This document shows positions 1 to 7,971 of a DNA stretch of 64,000 nucleotides, one piece after another. Position 1 is the first letter of the stretch. Each line of letters starts with the position of its first letter. Origin of the DNA: an uncultured Senegalimassilia sp. (GTDB lineage: Bacteria > Actinomycetota > Coriobacteriia > Coriobacteriales > Eggerthellaceae); assembly GCF_934630535.1 (NCBI RefSeq), contig NZ_CAKTVU010000004.1, positions 1 through 64,000 on the forward strand, read 5' to 3'. Made by a program: the position numbers and the translations under genes. The notes beneath the pieces were generated by a model, which saw only the letters and a list, made by a program, of their open reading frames with translations, made no database searches and had not been told where the DNA came from.

Positions 1-76
1 GGACCGTTAGCTTAGTTGGTAGAGCAGGGGACTCTTAATCCCAAGGTCCGGGGTTCGAGTCCCCGACGGTCCACCA
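1..76 (+). tRNA. tRNA-Lys (anticodon CTT), copy 1
   Basis: Complete cloverleaf including an encoded CCA end. The 7-bp acceptor stem (GGACCGT with ACGGTCC), the seven-base anticodon loop CTCTTAA with CTT at its centre, and a GTTCGAG T-loop are all visible. It reads AAG codons. A near-identical copy lies 44 bp downstream, so the two are probably co-transcribed. A short hairpin (85-97) sits between them. The window begins at the first base, so the promoter is not visible. Confidence 0.97.
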
Positions 77-120
77 TGTAAACACGCTTGTTAAGCGAAC
101 CTTCACATATTCTTTTTCTT

Positions 121-196
121 GGACTGTTAGCTTAGTTGGTAGAGCAGGGGACTCTTAATCCCAAGGTCCGGGGTTCGAGTCCCCGACAGTCCACCA
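121..196 (+). tRNA. tRNA-Lys (anticodon CTT), copy 2
   Basis: Same anticodon and body as the copy at 1-76, with encoded CCA. The only differences are a compensated pair in the acceptor stem (GGACTGT with ACAGTCC): a C-G pair has become T-A, so folding is preserved. It is followed by an intrinsic terminator. Confidence 0.97.
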
Positions 197-205
197 TGCG
201 AACTC

Positions 206-232
206 AAGCCCTGCGAAAGCGGGGCTTTTTCT
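206..232 (+). terminator. Intrinsic terminator of the tRNA-Lys pair
   Basis: AAGCCC pairs with GGGCTT. An inner GC stem is closed by a GAAA tetraloop, and a T-rich tract (TTTTTCTTTT) follows immediately. Confidence 0.85.
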
Positions 233-265
233 TTTCCTGAACCTCCTGCGTGCAAGAACGCGCAA

Positions 266-296
266 TTGGTTCGTGCTTGCGGAGCTGTCGTACAAT
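266..296 (+). promoter_or_regulatory. Candidate promoter of the NYN gene
   Basis: TTGGTT at 266-271 and TACAAT at 291-296 are separated by 19 bp. They lie about 50 bp before the TTG start at 345. The spacer is longer than ideal, so this is tentative. Confidence 0.35.
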
Positions 297-344
297 ATTT
301 ACGACACATCATGCCCATGGGAGCAGATCCCAAAAGGAGACATA

Positions 345-1874
345 TTGGATTCCAAATCATCCGAGAAACGGTTCGCGCTCATCATCGATGCGGATAACGT
401 TTCGGCGAAGTACATCAAACCTATCACCGATGAGCTATCGAAATACGGCACCATCACGTACAAGCGTATCTACGGTGACTGGACAAGCACGTTGCACGCC
501 AAATGGAAGGATGCGCTGCTTGAGAACTCGATCACGCCCATTCAACAGTTCAGCTACACCACAGGCAAAAATGCCACCGATTCTGCCATGATCATCGACG
601 CGATGGACATCATGTATACCGGGTCGGTCGAGGGTTTCTGCATCGTTTCGAGCGATAGCGACTTCACGCGTCTTGCTAGCCGCATTCGCGAAAGCGGACT
701 GACCGTCATCGGCATGGGCGAGAAGAAGACTCCCGTGCCGTTTCGCAAAGCGTGCGATATCTTTACCACGCTTGAGCTGCTTGTAGGCGATAGCGGCAAA
801 GCATCCCGTCGTGGGCACCGAGGTCAAACCGCCTCGGCTGCAGGGCAGGGAAGCGGGCCGAGCATCGAGCAGGTCGAGCGCGCCGTGGCCGATATCGTCA
901 CGGATAACCAGAACAACGGCAAAGCCACGGGCCTTGGAGAGGTCGGCAGCCGTCTTCTCAAACGCTACCCAGATTTCGACGTGCGCAGCTATGGCACCAA
1001 TCAGCTCACGAAGCTGCTCGGCGAATTCTCCAGTGTCCAGGTCACCAAGGACGGCAACAGCGTGATGGTGGAGCTGACGGAAAGCCCCACGGCGTCCGCC
1101 GGCGCTCAATCCGGCGATGATGGGCAAACGGGATCGGCGGTTTCGGCGGATTCCGAAAGCCGGATCGAAGACAACGCCGTCGAAACGCAGCAGGGCGCGT
1201 CTGAGGTACAGGAGGGCGACAAGCCCCGTCGCTCTCGTAGGTCTCGATCCCGCAGGTCGCGGTCCAGGTCGGGCGGCGTAGGAGATCGAGCGCAACTTGC
1301 CGGCAACGAGTCCGTTGATGCGGAGCTCATCGTGGCGAACGACACCGATGCCGAGCAAGTGGTTTCATCTGCGGATGCCGTTGCGGCTGGGAACGATTCG
1401 CATGGACAGGCGGATGACGCTCCCGTTGATGCGGCGGGATCGGATGCCGTGGTTGCTGCCAGCGGTTTACCCGATGGACCGGAACCCGAATCGGCCATGG
1501 CCGATTCTCCTGAAGGAAGCCGCATGGCCGACGTCGCTGCCGAATCGCCCGCTGATGAGGATAGGGAAGGGTATGCGGCCCAATCCCCGGTTCGAGATCC
1601 TCATCAGGCTCGCAGGCGTCGCAAGTCTTCGCAGCCTCGACAGTCCGAGCAAGCTCATGGGCAAACGCCCGAGCAGCTCATCTTCGATGCCGTGCGTCAT
1701 GCGGGCATCGACGGGGTTGGCGTTGCGGACCTGTCCAAGCTTGTACGCGGCACGTTCAAATCGTTCAAGGTGCGCGACCATGGGTTCGCTCAGATGCGGC
1801 AGTACGTCGCATCGCTTGCCGATATCAAGGTTGAAAAGCGGGGCAGCGATTACTTCGCGATGCTGGAGGAATAG
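345..1874 (+). CDS. NYN-domain (PIN-like, DUF88/LabA) protein with LOTUS-like domains
   Basis: About 509 aa. Residues about 10-145 look like a NYN/PIN-fold RNase domain with the acidic set D15, D17, D79 and D104/D106 (SSDSDF). A helical OST-HTH/LOTUS-like segment lies at about 170-245, and a second similar segment (TPEQLIFDAVRHAG onward) closes the protein. Between them is a low-complexity linker containing a run of Arg-Ser repeats at about 292-312. The family is expected to bind or cut RNA; the substrate is unknown. I chose TTG at 345 because AAAGGAG (333-339) sits six bases before it; an in-frame GTG at 273 has no ribosome site. It stands as a single gene between two tRNA loci. Confidence 0.85.
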   Translation: MDSKSSEKRFALIIDADNVSAKYIKPITDELSKYGTITYKRIYGDWTSTLHAKWKDALLENSITPIQQFSYTTGKNATDSAMIIDAMDIMYTGSVEGFCIVSSDSDFTRLASRIRESGLTVIGMGEKKTPVPFRKACDIFTTLELLVGDSGKASRRGHRGQTASAAGQGSGPSIEQVERAVADIVTDNQNNGKATGLGEVGSRLLKRYPDFDVRSYGTNQLTKLLGEFSSVQVTKDGNSVMVELTESPTASAGAQSGDDGQTGSAVSADSESRIEDNAVETQQGASEVQEGDKPRRSRRSRSRRSRSRSGGVGDRAQLAGNESVDAELIVANDTDAEQVVSSADAVAAGNDSHGQADDAPVDAAGSDAVVAASGLPDGPEPESAMADSPEGSRMADVAAESPADEDREGYAAQSPVRDPHQARRRRKSSQPRQSEQAHGQTPEQLIFDAVRHAGIDGVGVADLSKLVRGTFKSFKVRDHGFAQMRQYVASLADIKVEKRGSDYFAMLEE

Positions 1875-1883
1875 GTTCTCGGG

Positions 1884-1923
1884 ACACGCGATGCGTTGAA
1901 ATACTTGGCGCATCGCGTGTTTC
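1884..1923 (+). terminator. Intrinsic terminator after the NYN gene
   Basis: A 12-bp perfect stem (1884-1895 with 1909-1920) begins ten bases after the stop codon and is followed by TTT. The T tract is short. Confidence 0.6.
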
Positions 1924-1989
1924 CATCCGGTTAAATCCGCCGTTTAGGGCGATAACCGATTAATCAAGACCCGTTCCTGCCGCTAGTTT

Positions 1990-1998
1990 TGCTATGAT
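1990..1998 (+). promoter_or_regulatory. Extended -10 promoter of tRNA-Leu
   Basis: TGCTATGAT is a perfect TGn extension on a TATGAT -10 box, about 30 bp before the mature tRNA. No convincing -35 is visible, which is usual for extended -10 promoters. Confidence 0.55.
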
Positions 1999-2027
1999 TA
2001 CAAGGCGCTAATGGCGCACAAGGGCGT

Positions 2028-2113
2028 GCGGGCGTGGCGGAATTGGCAGACGCGCCAGATTTAGGTTCTGGTGGGCAACCCCCGTGAAGGTTCAAGTCCT
2101 TTCGCCCGCACCA
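2028..2113 (+). tRNA. tRNA-Leu (anticodon TAG)
   Basis: 86 nt with encoded CCA and the long variable arm expected of leucine tRNAs. The acceptor stem GCGGGCG pairs with CGCCCGC. The anticodon stem CCAGA/TCTGG encloses TTTAGGT, giving anticodon TAG. Confidence 0.97.
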
Positions 2114-2115
2114 TT

Positions 2116-2149
2116 TGAGGGGAGCATGCACGCATGCATGCTCCCCTCA
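2116..2149 (+). terminator. 15-bp perfect hairpin after tRNA-Leu
   Basis: Arms 2116-2130 and 2135-2149 are perfectly complementary with a four-base loop (CGCA). The sequence after it (GCTGCTTTATG) has no continuous T tract. It is either a weak terminator or a processing or insulating hairpin between the tRNA and the symporter mRNA. Confidence 0.5.
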
Positions 2150-2212
2150 GCTGCTTTATGCTGAAGCTTGCATTCCCTTTTGCGGGGAAGCAGGCGGGAA
2201 GGAACGGTTGAA

Positions 2213-3451
2213 ATGGAAACTCTGAAGGCGATCGGGCGGAAGTGGAACGACATCAGCCTGATCAAGCGCATTCTTGTCGGCCTGATCATCGGTGCCGTGC
2301 TGGGTGTGTTCTGGCCGGGAAACGACGTGCTCGAGATGTTCGGCACGTTGTTCGTCTCCGCGCTGAAGGGCGTGGCTCCCATCCTGGTGTTCTTCCTGGT
2401 CATCAGCGCGCTTGCCAATGCCAAGGGCGCCGGTGCCATGAAGGTGGTCGTGATCTTGTATCTGGCCGCTACGTTCATTGCGGCATTCGTCGCCGTTTTG
2501 ATGAGCTCCCTGTTCCCGGTGGAGCTTACCCTGGCCGCTGCGCAGGACACCTCCGCGGCTCCCTCCGATATCGGATCGGTGTTCTCCAAGCTTCTGCTGT
2601 CCATCGCCTCCAATCCCGTTGATGCCCTCACCAACGCTAATTACCTGGGCATCCTTGCCTGGGCCGTGCTTCTTGGCATTGCCCTGCGCCATGCGAAGGA
2701 TGGCGTGAAGGACGTCTTCGCGGCTATCTCCGAAGCGGTTTCCCAGGTTGTGCGTTGGATCATCTCCCTGGCGCCCTTCGGCATCATGGGCTTGGTGTAC
2801 ACCTCGGTCAGCACCAACGGCCTTGAGATCTTCACCGAGTACGGCCAGCTTTTGCTCGTGCTGCTCGCGGCTATGGCCGTGGTCGCTTTCGTGACCAACC
2901 CGCTTCTGGCGTTCGCGTGCTTCCGTAAGAATCCCTATCCGCTGGTTTGGCGCTGCACGAAGGATTCCGGCGTCACGGCGTTCTTCACCCGCAGCTCCGC
3001 TGCTAACATCCCCGTGAACATGGAGCTGTGCAAGAAGCTGGGTCTGAACAAGGACAATTACTCCGTGTCCATCCCCTTGGGAGCCACCATCAACATGGGC
3101 GGCGCGGCAGTTACCATTTCCCTTATGGCGATGATGGCTGCGCACACCATGGGCATTCAGGTGGGCTTCGGCACCGCCGTTATCCTGGGCGCGCTTTCCG
3201 CCGTGTCGGCTTGCGGCGCTTCCGGTGTCGCCGGCGGCAGCCTGCTGCTCATCCCGCTGGCCTGCAGCTTGTTCGGCATCGGCAACGATGTCGCCATGCA
3301 GGTCGTCGGCATCGGTTTCGTCATCGGCGTTATCCAAGACTCCGTGGAGACCGCCATCAACTCCTCCACCGACGTGCTGTTCGCGGCTTCCGCCGAGTAC
3401 ATGCAGTGGCGCCGCGAGGGTCGCGAGTTCAAGCCCGGTGCGGATGCATAG
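2213..3451 (+). CDS. sstT: Serine/threonine:sodium symporter (SstT, dicarboxylate/amino acid:cation symporter family)
   Basis: About 412 aa inner-membrane transporter that imports serine and threonine with sodium. The order of hydrophobic segments and the conserved stretches FFTRSSAANIPVNM, SIPLGATINMGGAAVTI and GVIQDSVETAINSSTD are typical of SstT within the glutamate/aspartate symporter superfamily. Length matches the family. ATG 2213 is preceded by GGAAGGAA at 2197-2204; upstream in-frame codons lack a ribosome site. It is monocistronic, lying between a hairpin downstream of tRNA-Leu and its own terminator. Confidence 0.93.
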   Translation: METLKAIGRKWNDISLIKRILVGLIIGAVLGVFWPGNDVLEMFGTLFVSALKGVAPILVFFLVISALANAKGAGAMKVVVILYLAATFIAAFVAVLMSSLFPVELTLAAAQDTSAAPSDIGSVFSKLLLSIASNPVDALTNANYLGILAWAVLLGIALRHAKDGVKDVFAAISEAVSQVVRWIISLAPFGIMGLVYTSVSTNGLEIFTEYGQLLLVLLAAMAVVAFVTNPLLAFACFRKNPYPLVWRCTKDSGVTAFFTRSSAANIPVNMELCKKLGLNKDNYSVSIPLGATINMGGAAVTISLMAMMAAHTMGIQVGFGTAVILGALSAVSACGASGVAGGSLLLIPLACSLFGIGNDVAMQVVGIGFVIGVIQDSVETAINSSTDVLFAASAEYMQWRREGREFKPGADA

Positions 3452-3482
3452 GCTTAAGCGGTAGCTTGCATATTTCGATTTT

Positions 3483-3520
3483 CAAGGAAGGGACGCAATC
3501 GCGCCCCTTCCTTGCGTTTG
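3483..3520 (+). terminator. Terminator-like hairpin after sstT
   Basis: CAAGGAAGGG (3483-3492) pairs with CCCTTCCTTG (3505-3514), with CGTTT following. The T tract is weak. Confidence 0.55.
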
Positions 3521-3747
3521 GCGCTGGTCCGGCGTTCTGGTGAGCTCTGCGTTCGGCATCTCAGCGTTCGAGGTGTGCTTGCGAGGATTGGTGTTGTTGA
3601 ACATGGCGGCTGCGCGCTGCTTGGCGAATGCCGCAAGCTTCCAAGGTCTGAAAACGGTCATGGGAAGCGTGGACCGGGGAAGGGTCACGCGTTAAGACGC
3701 GTTATCGACTGCGTTCGATTTTGCTGTACGAGGCATAGGCGCGGGCA
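3521..3747. other. Intergenic stretch without a convincing gene
   Basis: Together with the flanking terminators this is a gene-free gap of about 350 bp between sstT and the convergent small membrane-protein gene. The short frames present (up to 79 codons) lack ribosome sites and recognisable protein features. I see nothing further in it. Confidence 0.6.
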
Positions 3748-3773
3748 ATAAAAAAGGGGCGCCTGAGCGTCCC
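3748..3773 (-). terminator. Intrinsic terminator of the minus-strand gene at 3802-4164
   Basis: Read on the minus strand, GGGACGC and GCGCCCC pair around a TCAG loop, with one mismatch, and are followed by TTTTTT. Confidence 0.75.
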
Positions 3774-3801
3774 TGGAGTTTTGCGGAAGATAGGTTGCGG
3801 G

Positions 3802-4164
3802 TTATCCCACGAATCTGCCGAGTAGAAAGCCGATGATCACGCATGCGGCGGCGAAGCAAGCGGAAAGGCCCACAAGACGGGTGTCGTGATGCTTATCCCG
3901 GTTGCGCTCTTCTTGCTCCTTGCGTTTTGCGGGGAAGTAGGAATAGCCGTCGGTGGTGATAGCGACCACGGTGCCGCGACGTTCATCCGGGCGTTTGGCA
4001 AGCGCCCCGCGTTCGATGAGCTCGCGCTGCAGATCGTCGTCAGGGCGTAACGGGAACGCGCAGCGATAAACCAATTCGCCATCGACGGTGCAGGTTGCGC
4101 GTTCGTAATCAAGCAAGCGGCCGAGTTCCCGCTCTTGCAGGATGTTCAGTTCTATGGAAGCCAT
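3802..4164 (-). CDS. Small protein with C-terminal membrane anchor, function unknown
   Basis: 120 aa that I do not recognise. The N-terminal 75 residues are soluble and charged, with an arrangement (DDDLQRELIERGALAKR then TVVAITTDGYSYF) that could be a small winged-helix-like fold. A basic, Glu-rich linker (AKRKEQEERNRDKHH) leads to one transmembrane helix at about 98-118, so the bulk probably faces the cytoplasm. The ATG is preceded by AGAGGAAA. It stands alone, convergent with sstT and divergent from tig. Confidence 0.6.
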   Translation of the reverse strand: MASIELNILQERELGRLLDYERATCTVDGELVYRCAFPLRPDDDLQRELIERGALAKRPDERRGTVVAITTDGYSYFPAKRKEQEERNRDKHHDTRLVGLSACFAAACVIIGFLLGRFVG

Positions 4165-4417
4165 GATGATTTCCTCTGGTGCGTTGAGTGTGCGTTTTCA
4201 GACATAGTTATGATACCCTGAACAGGTTCGTTTTGGTAGGCAAATGTGGCAAGCGGCGCGGTGGTTTTCCGACGTCCCGGTGCGCAGGCGTTCCCTGTGT
4301 TTCCGTGGTTCGTTCGTGAACGCGCCACCTCAGCTTTATCGAGCGGAGGGAATGTGCCATAATAACAGGTCGGTGCGCTATAGCACCTGTGAGCAAGTAA
4401 CGATGGAGGATAGCTAC

Positions 4418-5800
4418 GTGGAAACTAAAGTTGAGGCTCTTGAGGGCAACCGCGCGAAGGTGACCATCACCCTCGATGCCAAGGACGTCGACGCCCGTAT
4501 CAAGAATACGTATAAGGAATTCGCTAACAAGTACAACTTCCCCGGATTCCGCAAGGGCAAGGCCCCGCGTCCCATTATCGACAACGCGCTGGGCAAGGAT
4601 GCCGTCCGCGCTTCCGTCGCCGATGAAGTGGTGAACGGCCTTTCCCCTATCGCCATCGACGAAAAGGGCCTGTTCCCCATCAGCAAGCCCGAGTTCGATG
4701 AGGTGCCCGGCCTGGTTGAGGACGGCAAGGAGTACTCTTACACCTTCACCATCGAGTGCAAGCCCGAGGTCGAACTGGACAGCTACGAGCCCGTCGAGAT
4801 CGAGCTTCCCGGCGAAGAGGCCACCGATGAGGAGGTCGAGGACCAGATCGAGCACTTCCGCGAGCATTACTTCACGTTCAAGGATGCCCCGGCCAACACC
4901 AAGGTCAAGGTCGACTCCGAGCTGACCATCGCCATGAAGGCCGCCGACGACAAGGGCGAGGACATCGAGAGCCTGACCACCGAGGAGCGCCCCTACACCA
5001 TGGGCGCCGGCCTTCTGCCCGAGGAGTTCGAGGAGAAGCTGGTGGGCCTGAAGAAGGGTCAGACCGCCGAGTTCGATCTGGATATGCCGGCCAACCCGCC
5101 CGTGCTGCTGCGCGCACTTAAGGACAAGACCGAGAAGATCCACTTCGACGTCGAGGTCAAGGCCGTTCGCAAGAAGATCCTCCCCGAGGTCACCGATGAG
5201 TGGGTCAAGGAGACGCTGGGCTTCGAGAACGTCGAGGAGCTGCGCACCCGTCTGGCCGAGAGCCTGACCGCTCAGAAGAAGGCAATGCTGCCGGGCCTGA
5301 AGGAGCGCGCTTGCCTGAACAAGCTCATCGAGCGCATGGAAGTCGAGGTGCCCGCTGCCATGGCCGAGGCCGCCGAGGCCAACCTGCTGCAGGAGCTGTT
5401 CCAGCAGCTGCAGGCTTCCGGCATGTCCTTCGACGCCTATCTGCAGCAGATGGGCATGAAGGCCGAGAGCTTCAAGGACGACATCAAGCTGCAGGCTGCC
5501 GATAACGTCAAGCAGGACCTGGCTCTGGACGCTTGGGCCCGTCACTTCGATATGCAGGTCTCCGATGCGGACGTCACCATGGAGTTCGTGAAGTCCGGCG
5601 TCGAGGATCCGGCTGCCCTGGAAGAGGAATGGCGCAACAACGGCCAGCTGCACATGGTGCGCGAGGGTGTGCTGCGCACGAAGGCCGTCATGGACCTGAT
5701 GGACAAGGCGGTAGTCACCGAGGTCCAGCCGAAGGCTGACGACGAGAAGCCGGCCAAGAAGGCTGCTAAGAAGGCTGCCAAGGCCGACGACGCCGAATAG
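4418..5800 (+). CDS. tig: Trigger factor, ribosome-associated chaperone and prolyl isomerase
   Basis: About 460 aa. The N-terminal ribosome-binding domain carries the GFRKGKAPRP signature. An FKBP-type domain (about 160-250) and the long helical C-terminal chaperone arms follow. The protein binds nascent chains at the ribosome exit tunnel. It ends in a Lys/Ala-rich tail (KKAAKKAAK), probably flexible. I chose GTG 4418 because GGAGGA at 4405-4410 lies seven bases upstream; the in-frame ATG at 4403 overlaps that site. clpP and clpX follow, a common tig-clpP-clpX order linking folding and proteolysis. Confidence 0.95.
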   Translation: METKVEALEGNRAKVTITLDAKDVDARIKNTYKEFANKYNFPGFRKGKAPRPIIDNALGKDAVRASVADEVVNGLSPIAIDEKGLFPISKPEFDEVPGLVEDGKEYSYTFTIECKPEVELDSYEPVEIELPGEEATDEEVEDQIEHFREHYFTFKDAPANTKVKVDSELTIAMKAADDKGEDIESLTTEERPYTMGAGLLPEEFEEKLVGLKKGQTAEFDLDMPANPPVLLRALKDKTEKIHFDVEVKAVRKKILPEVTDEWVKETLGFENVEELRTRLAESLTAQKKAMLPGLKERACLNKLIERMEVEVPAAMAEAAEANLLQELFQQLQASGMSFDAYLQQMGMKAESFKDDIKLQAADNVKQDLALDAWARHFDMQVSDADVTMEFVKSGVEDPAALEEEWRNNGQLHMVREGVLRTKAVMDLMDKAVVTEVQPKADDEKPAKKAAKKAAKADDAE

Positions 5801-5820
5801 CACAAGCTGTTTGCCACTTT

Positions 5821-5871
5821 CAGCCCGCCCAGGAGGTGCGCGCGTCATCGCGTGCATGCCTGGGCGGGCTG
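5821..5871 (+). terminator. 13-bp hairpin between tig and clpP
   Basis: Arms 5821-5833 and 5859-5871 are perfectly complementary and GC-rich, about 20 bases after the tig stop. No T tract follows, so it may be a partial terminator or an mRNA-stabilising structure rather than a full stop. Confidence 0.5.
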
Positions 5872-5982
5872 TGGTTACTGCATGAATGCGTCATAGCGCT
5901 TGCGCGCGCGGCCATGTTGCCGCACTATAGCTATCAAACCTTTTGGCCGCTGCGGCGGCTTTTCAAGAGAAGCGAGGCTTAT

Positions 5983-6603
5983 ATGAGTTTCAACCCACAT
6001 TCTGCTCTGATTCCCTACGTTGTGGAGCAGTCGCCGCGTGGCGAGCGCAGTTACGATATCTACTCCCGCCTGCTCAACGAGCGCATCATCTTTTTGGGCG
6101 AGCAAATCGACGATCAGGTGGCCAACTCCGTGGTCGCCCAGCTGCTTCATCTGGAATCGGCCGATCCTGAAAAGGACATCAGCCTCTACATCAACTCCCC
6201 GGGCGGCAGCGTGACCGCCGGCCTGGGCATTCTCGACACCATGAACTTCATCAAGTGCGACGTCTCCACCATCTGCCTGGGCGAGTGCGCTTCCATGGCG
6301 GCTGTGCTGCTGTCCAACGGTGCGAAGGGCAAGCGTCTTTGCCTGCCTAATTCCATGGTGCTCATCCATCAGCCTTCCGGCGGTGCCCAGGGCCAGCAGA
6401 CCGAGATCGCCATCGTGGCCGATTTCATGCTGAAAACCCGCCAGCGCCTGAACAAGATCCTGGCTGACAACACCGGCCAGTCTCTTGATACCATCCAGCG
6501 CGACACCGAGCGTGACAACTATATGACCGCCGAGCAGGCTCTCGAGTACGGCCTTGTCGACCGTATCGTCACGTCCCGTGCGGCAATGGCCAAATCTGAA
6601 TAG
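5983..6603 (+). CDS. clpP: ATP-dependent Clp protease proteolytic subunit
   Basis: 206 aa serine peptidase that forms the two-ring ClpP barrel and degrades substrates fed by ClpX. The triad is visible: Ser104 in GECASMAAV, His129 in VLIHQPSGG and Asp178 in DTERDNYM. The nucleophile motif reads GECASM where many ClpPs have GQAASM. Start ATG 5983 follows GAGG at 5974-5977; the frame extends further upstream but without a ribosome site. clpX begins 14 bp downstream, so the two are co-transcribed. Confidence 0.96.
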   Translation: MSFNPHSALIPYVVEQSPRGERSYDIYSRLLNERIIFLGEQIDDQVANSVVAQLLHLESADPEKDISLYINSPGGSVTAGLGILDTMNFIKCDVSTICLGECASMAAVLLSNGAKGKRLCLPNSMVLIHQPSGGAQGQQTEIAIVADFMLKTRQRLNKILADNTGQSLDTIQRDTERDNYMTAEQALEYGLVDRIVTSRAAMAKSE

Positions 6604-6617
6604 GAACGATAAACTCG

Positions 6618-7970
6618 ATGAACGATAGACACGACGATCAATACGCGGGCAAGGACCCCAAGGACATCGTGTGCGCATTCTGCGGCAAGCATCCGCATCA
6701 GGTTGCGGCCATGATCTCGGGCCCGAACGGCATCTATATCTGCGACGAGTGCATCTCCGTATGCGCCGATGCCATGATGCGCGATCTGGGTTTGCAGGTG
6801 CCCCCTATGGGCGAGGCCGGCGGCGACAGGGTTGTCGAGGCGCATATGGAGCAACAGGGTGCGCCAAGCCCCGAGCTCGTGCTCTCGCAGCTGCCCACGC
6901 CTCATGAGCTGTACGCCGAGCTGTCGGAGCATGTGGTGGGGCAGGAGGCAGTGAAACGAGCTTTGTCCGTTGCGGTGTATAACCACTACAAGCGCATCAG
7001 CCTTGGCGAGCAGGCCAAGGAAGGCGATGTCGAGCTTGCGAAATCCAATATCATGCTGTTGGGACCGACGGGCTCCGGTAAAACGCTGCTTGCGCAAACG
7101 CTTGCCCGTACGCTGCAGGTTCCGTTCGCCATCGCTGATGCAACCACCCTCACCGAGGCCGGTTATGTCGGCGAGGACGTTGAGAACATCCTGCTCAAGC
7201 TGATCACGGCCGCGGATTTCAATATCGAGCGGGCCGAGATCGGCATTATCTACATCGACGAGATCGACAAGGTAGCACGTAAGGCGGAGAACTTGTCCAT
7301 CACGCGCGATGTTTCGGGCGAGGGCGTTCAGCAGGCGTTGCTCAAAATCGTCGAGGGTACCGAGGCGTCGGTGCCGCCGCAGGGTGGCCGTAAGCATCCT
7401 CAGCAGGAGCTTATCCATATCGACACCACCAACATCCTGTTCATCTTGGGCGGCGCGTTCGTGGGCTTGGCCGACATCATCGCCGAGCGCGTGGGCAAGT
7501 CGGGTCTGGGCTTCAACGCCGATATGCCCGAGTCGAAAAAGCACGCCGATGCGGCGCTGTTGGCCCAGGTCCTGCCTGAGGACCTGAACAAGTTCGGTAT
7601 GATCCCCGAATTCGTCGGCCGCATCCCCGTCGTCACCAGCTTGTCCGAGCTTTCGGAGGATGACTTGGTGCGCATCTTGACCGAGCCGAAGAACGCGCTG
7701 GTCAAGCAGTATAAGCGCATGTTCGAATTTGAGGAATCCGAACTTTCGTTTACCGACGAGTCCCTTCGTGCCATCGCCCGCGAGGCTTTAGAGCATGGTA
7801 CGGGAGCTCGCGGCCTGCGCAGCATCTGCGAGCGCGTGCTGCAAAACGTTATGTACGACCTGCCGGAGCACCAAGGTGCTTCGAGGGTGGTGGTTCGCGC
7901 CACCGATATCACGGGGGAGACCACCCCGGTGATCGCCTCTATTCCCGAGCAACCGGAAATGAGCGTCTAA
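6618..7970 (+). CDS. clpX: ATP-dependent Clp protease ATP-binding subunit ClpX
   Basis: 450 aa AAA+ unfoldase. The N-terminal zinc-binding domain has Cys19, Cys22, Cys42 and Cys45. Walker A is GPTGSGKT at 149-156 and Walker B is IIYIDEID at about 210-217. The length and the C-terminal small AAA domain are normal for ClpX. It is directly downstream of clpP, and valS starts one base after its stop, so the three genes are likely on one transcript. Confidence 0.97.
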   Translation: MNDRHDDQYAGKDPKDIVCAFCGKHPHQVAAMISGPNGIYICDECISVCADAMMRDLGLQVPPMGEAGGDRVVEAHMEQQGAPSPELVLSQLPTPHELYAELSEHVVGQEAVKRALSVAVYNHYKRISLGEQAKEGDVELAKSNIMLLGPTGSGKTLLAQTLARTLQVPFAIADATTLTEAGYVGEDVENILLKLITAADFNIERAEIGIIYIDEIDKVARKAENLSITRDVSGEGVQQALLKIVEGTEASVPPQGGRKHPQQELIHIDTTNILFILGGAFVGLADIIAERVGKSGLGFNADMPESKKHADAALLAQVLPEDLNKFGMIPEFVGRIPVVTSLSELSEDDLVRILTEPKNALVKQYKRMFEFEESELSFTDESLRAIAREALEHGTGARGLRSICERVLQNVMYDLPEHQGASRVVVRATDITGETTPVIASIPEQPEMSV

Positions 7971-7971
7971 T

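Noticed and set aside
3512..3751. 79-codon frame between sstT and the small membrane-protein gene
   Set aside because: No ribosome site, no similarity to a known domain, and it spans the region between terminators of two converging genes.
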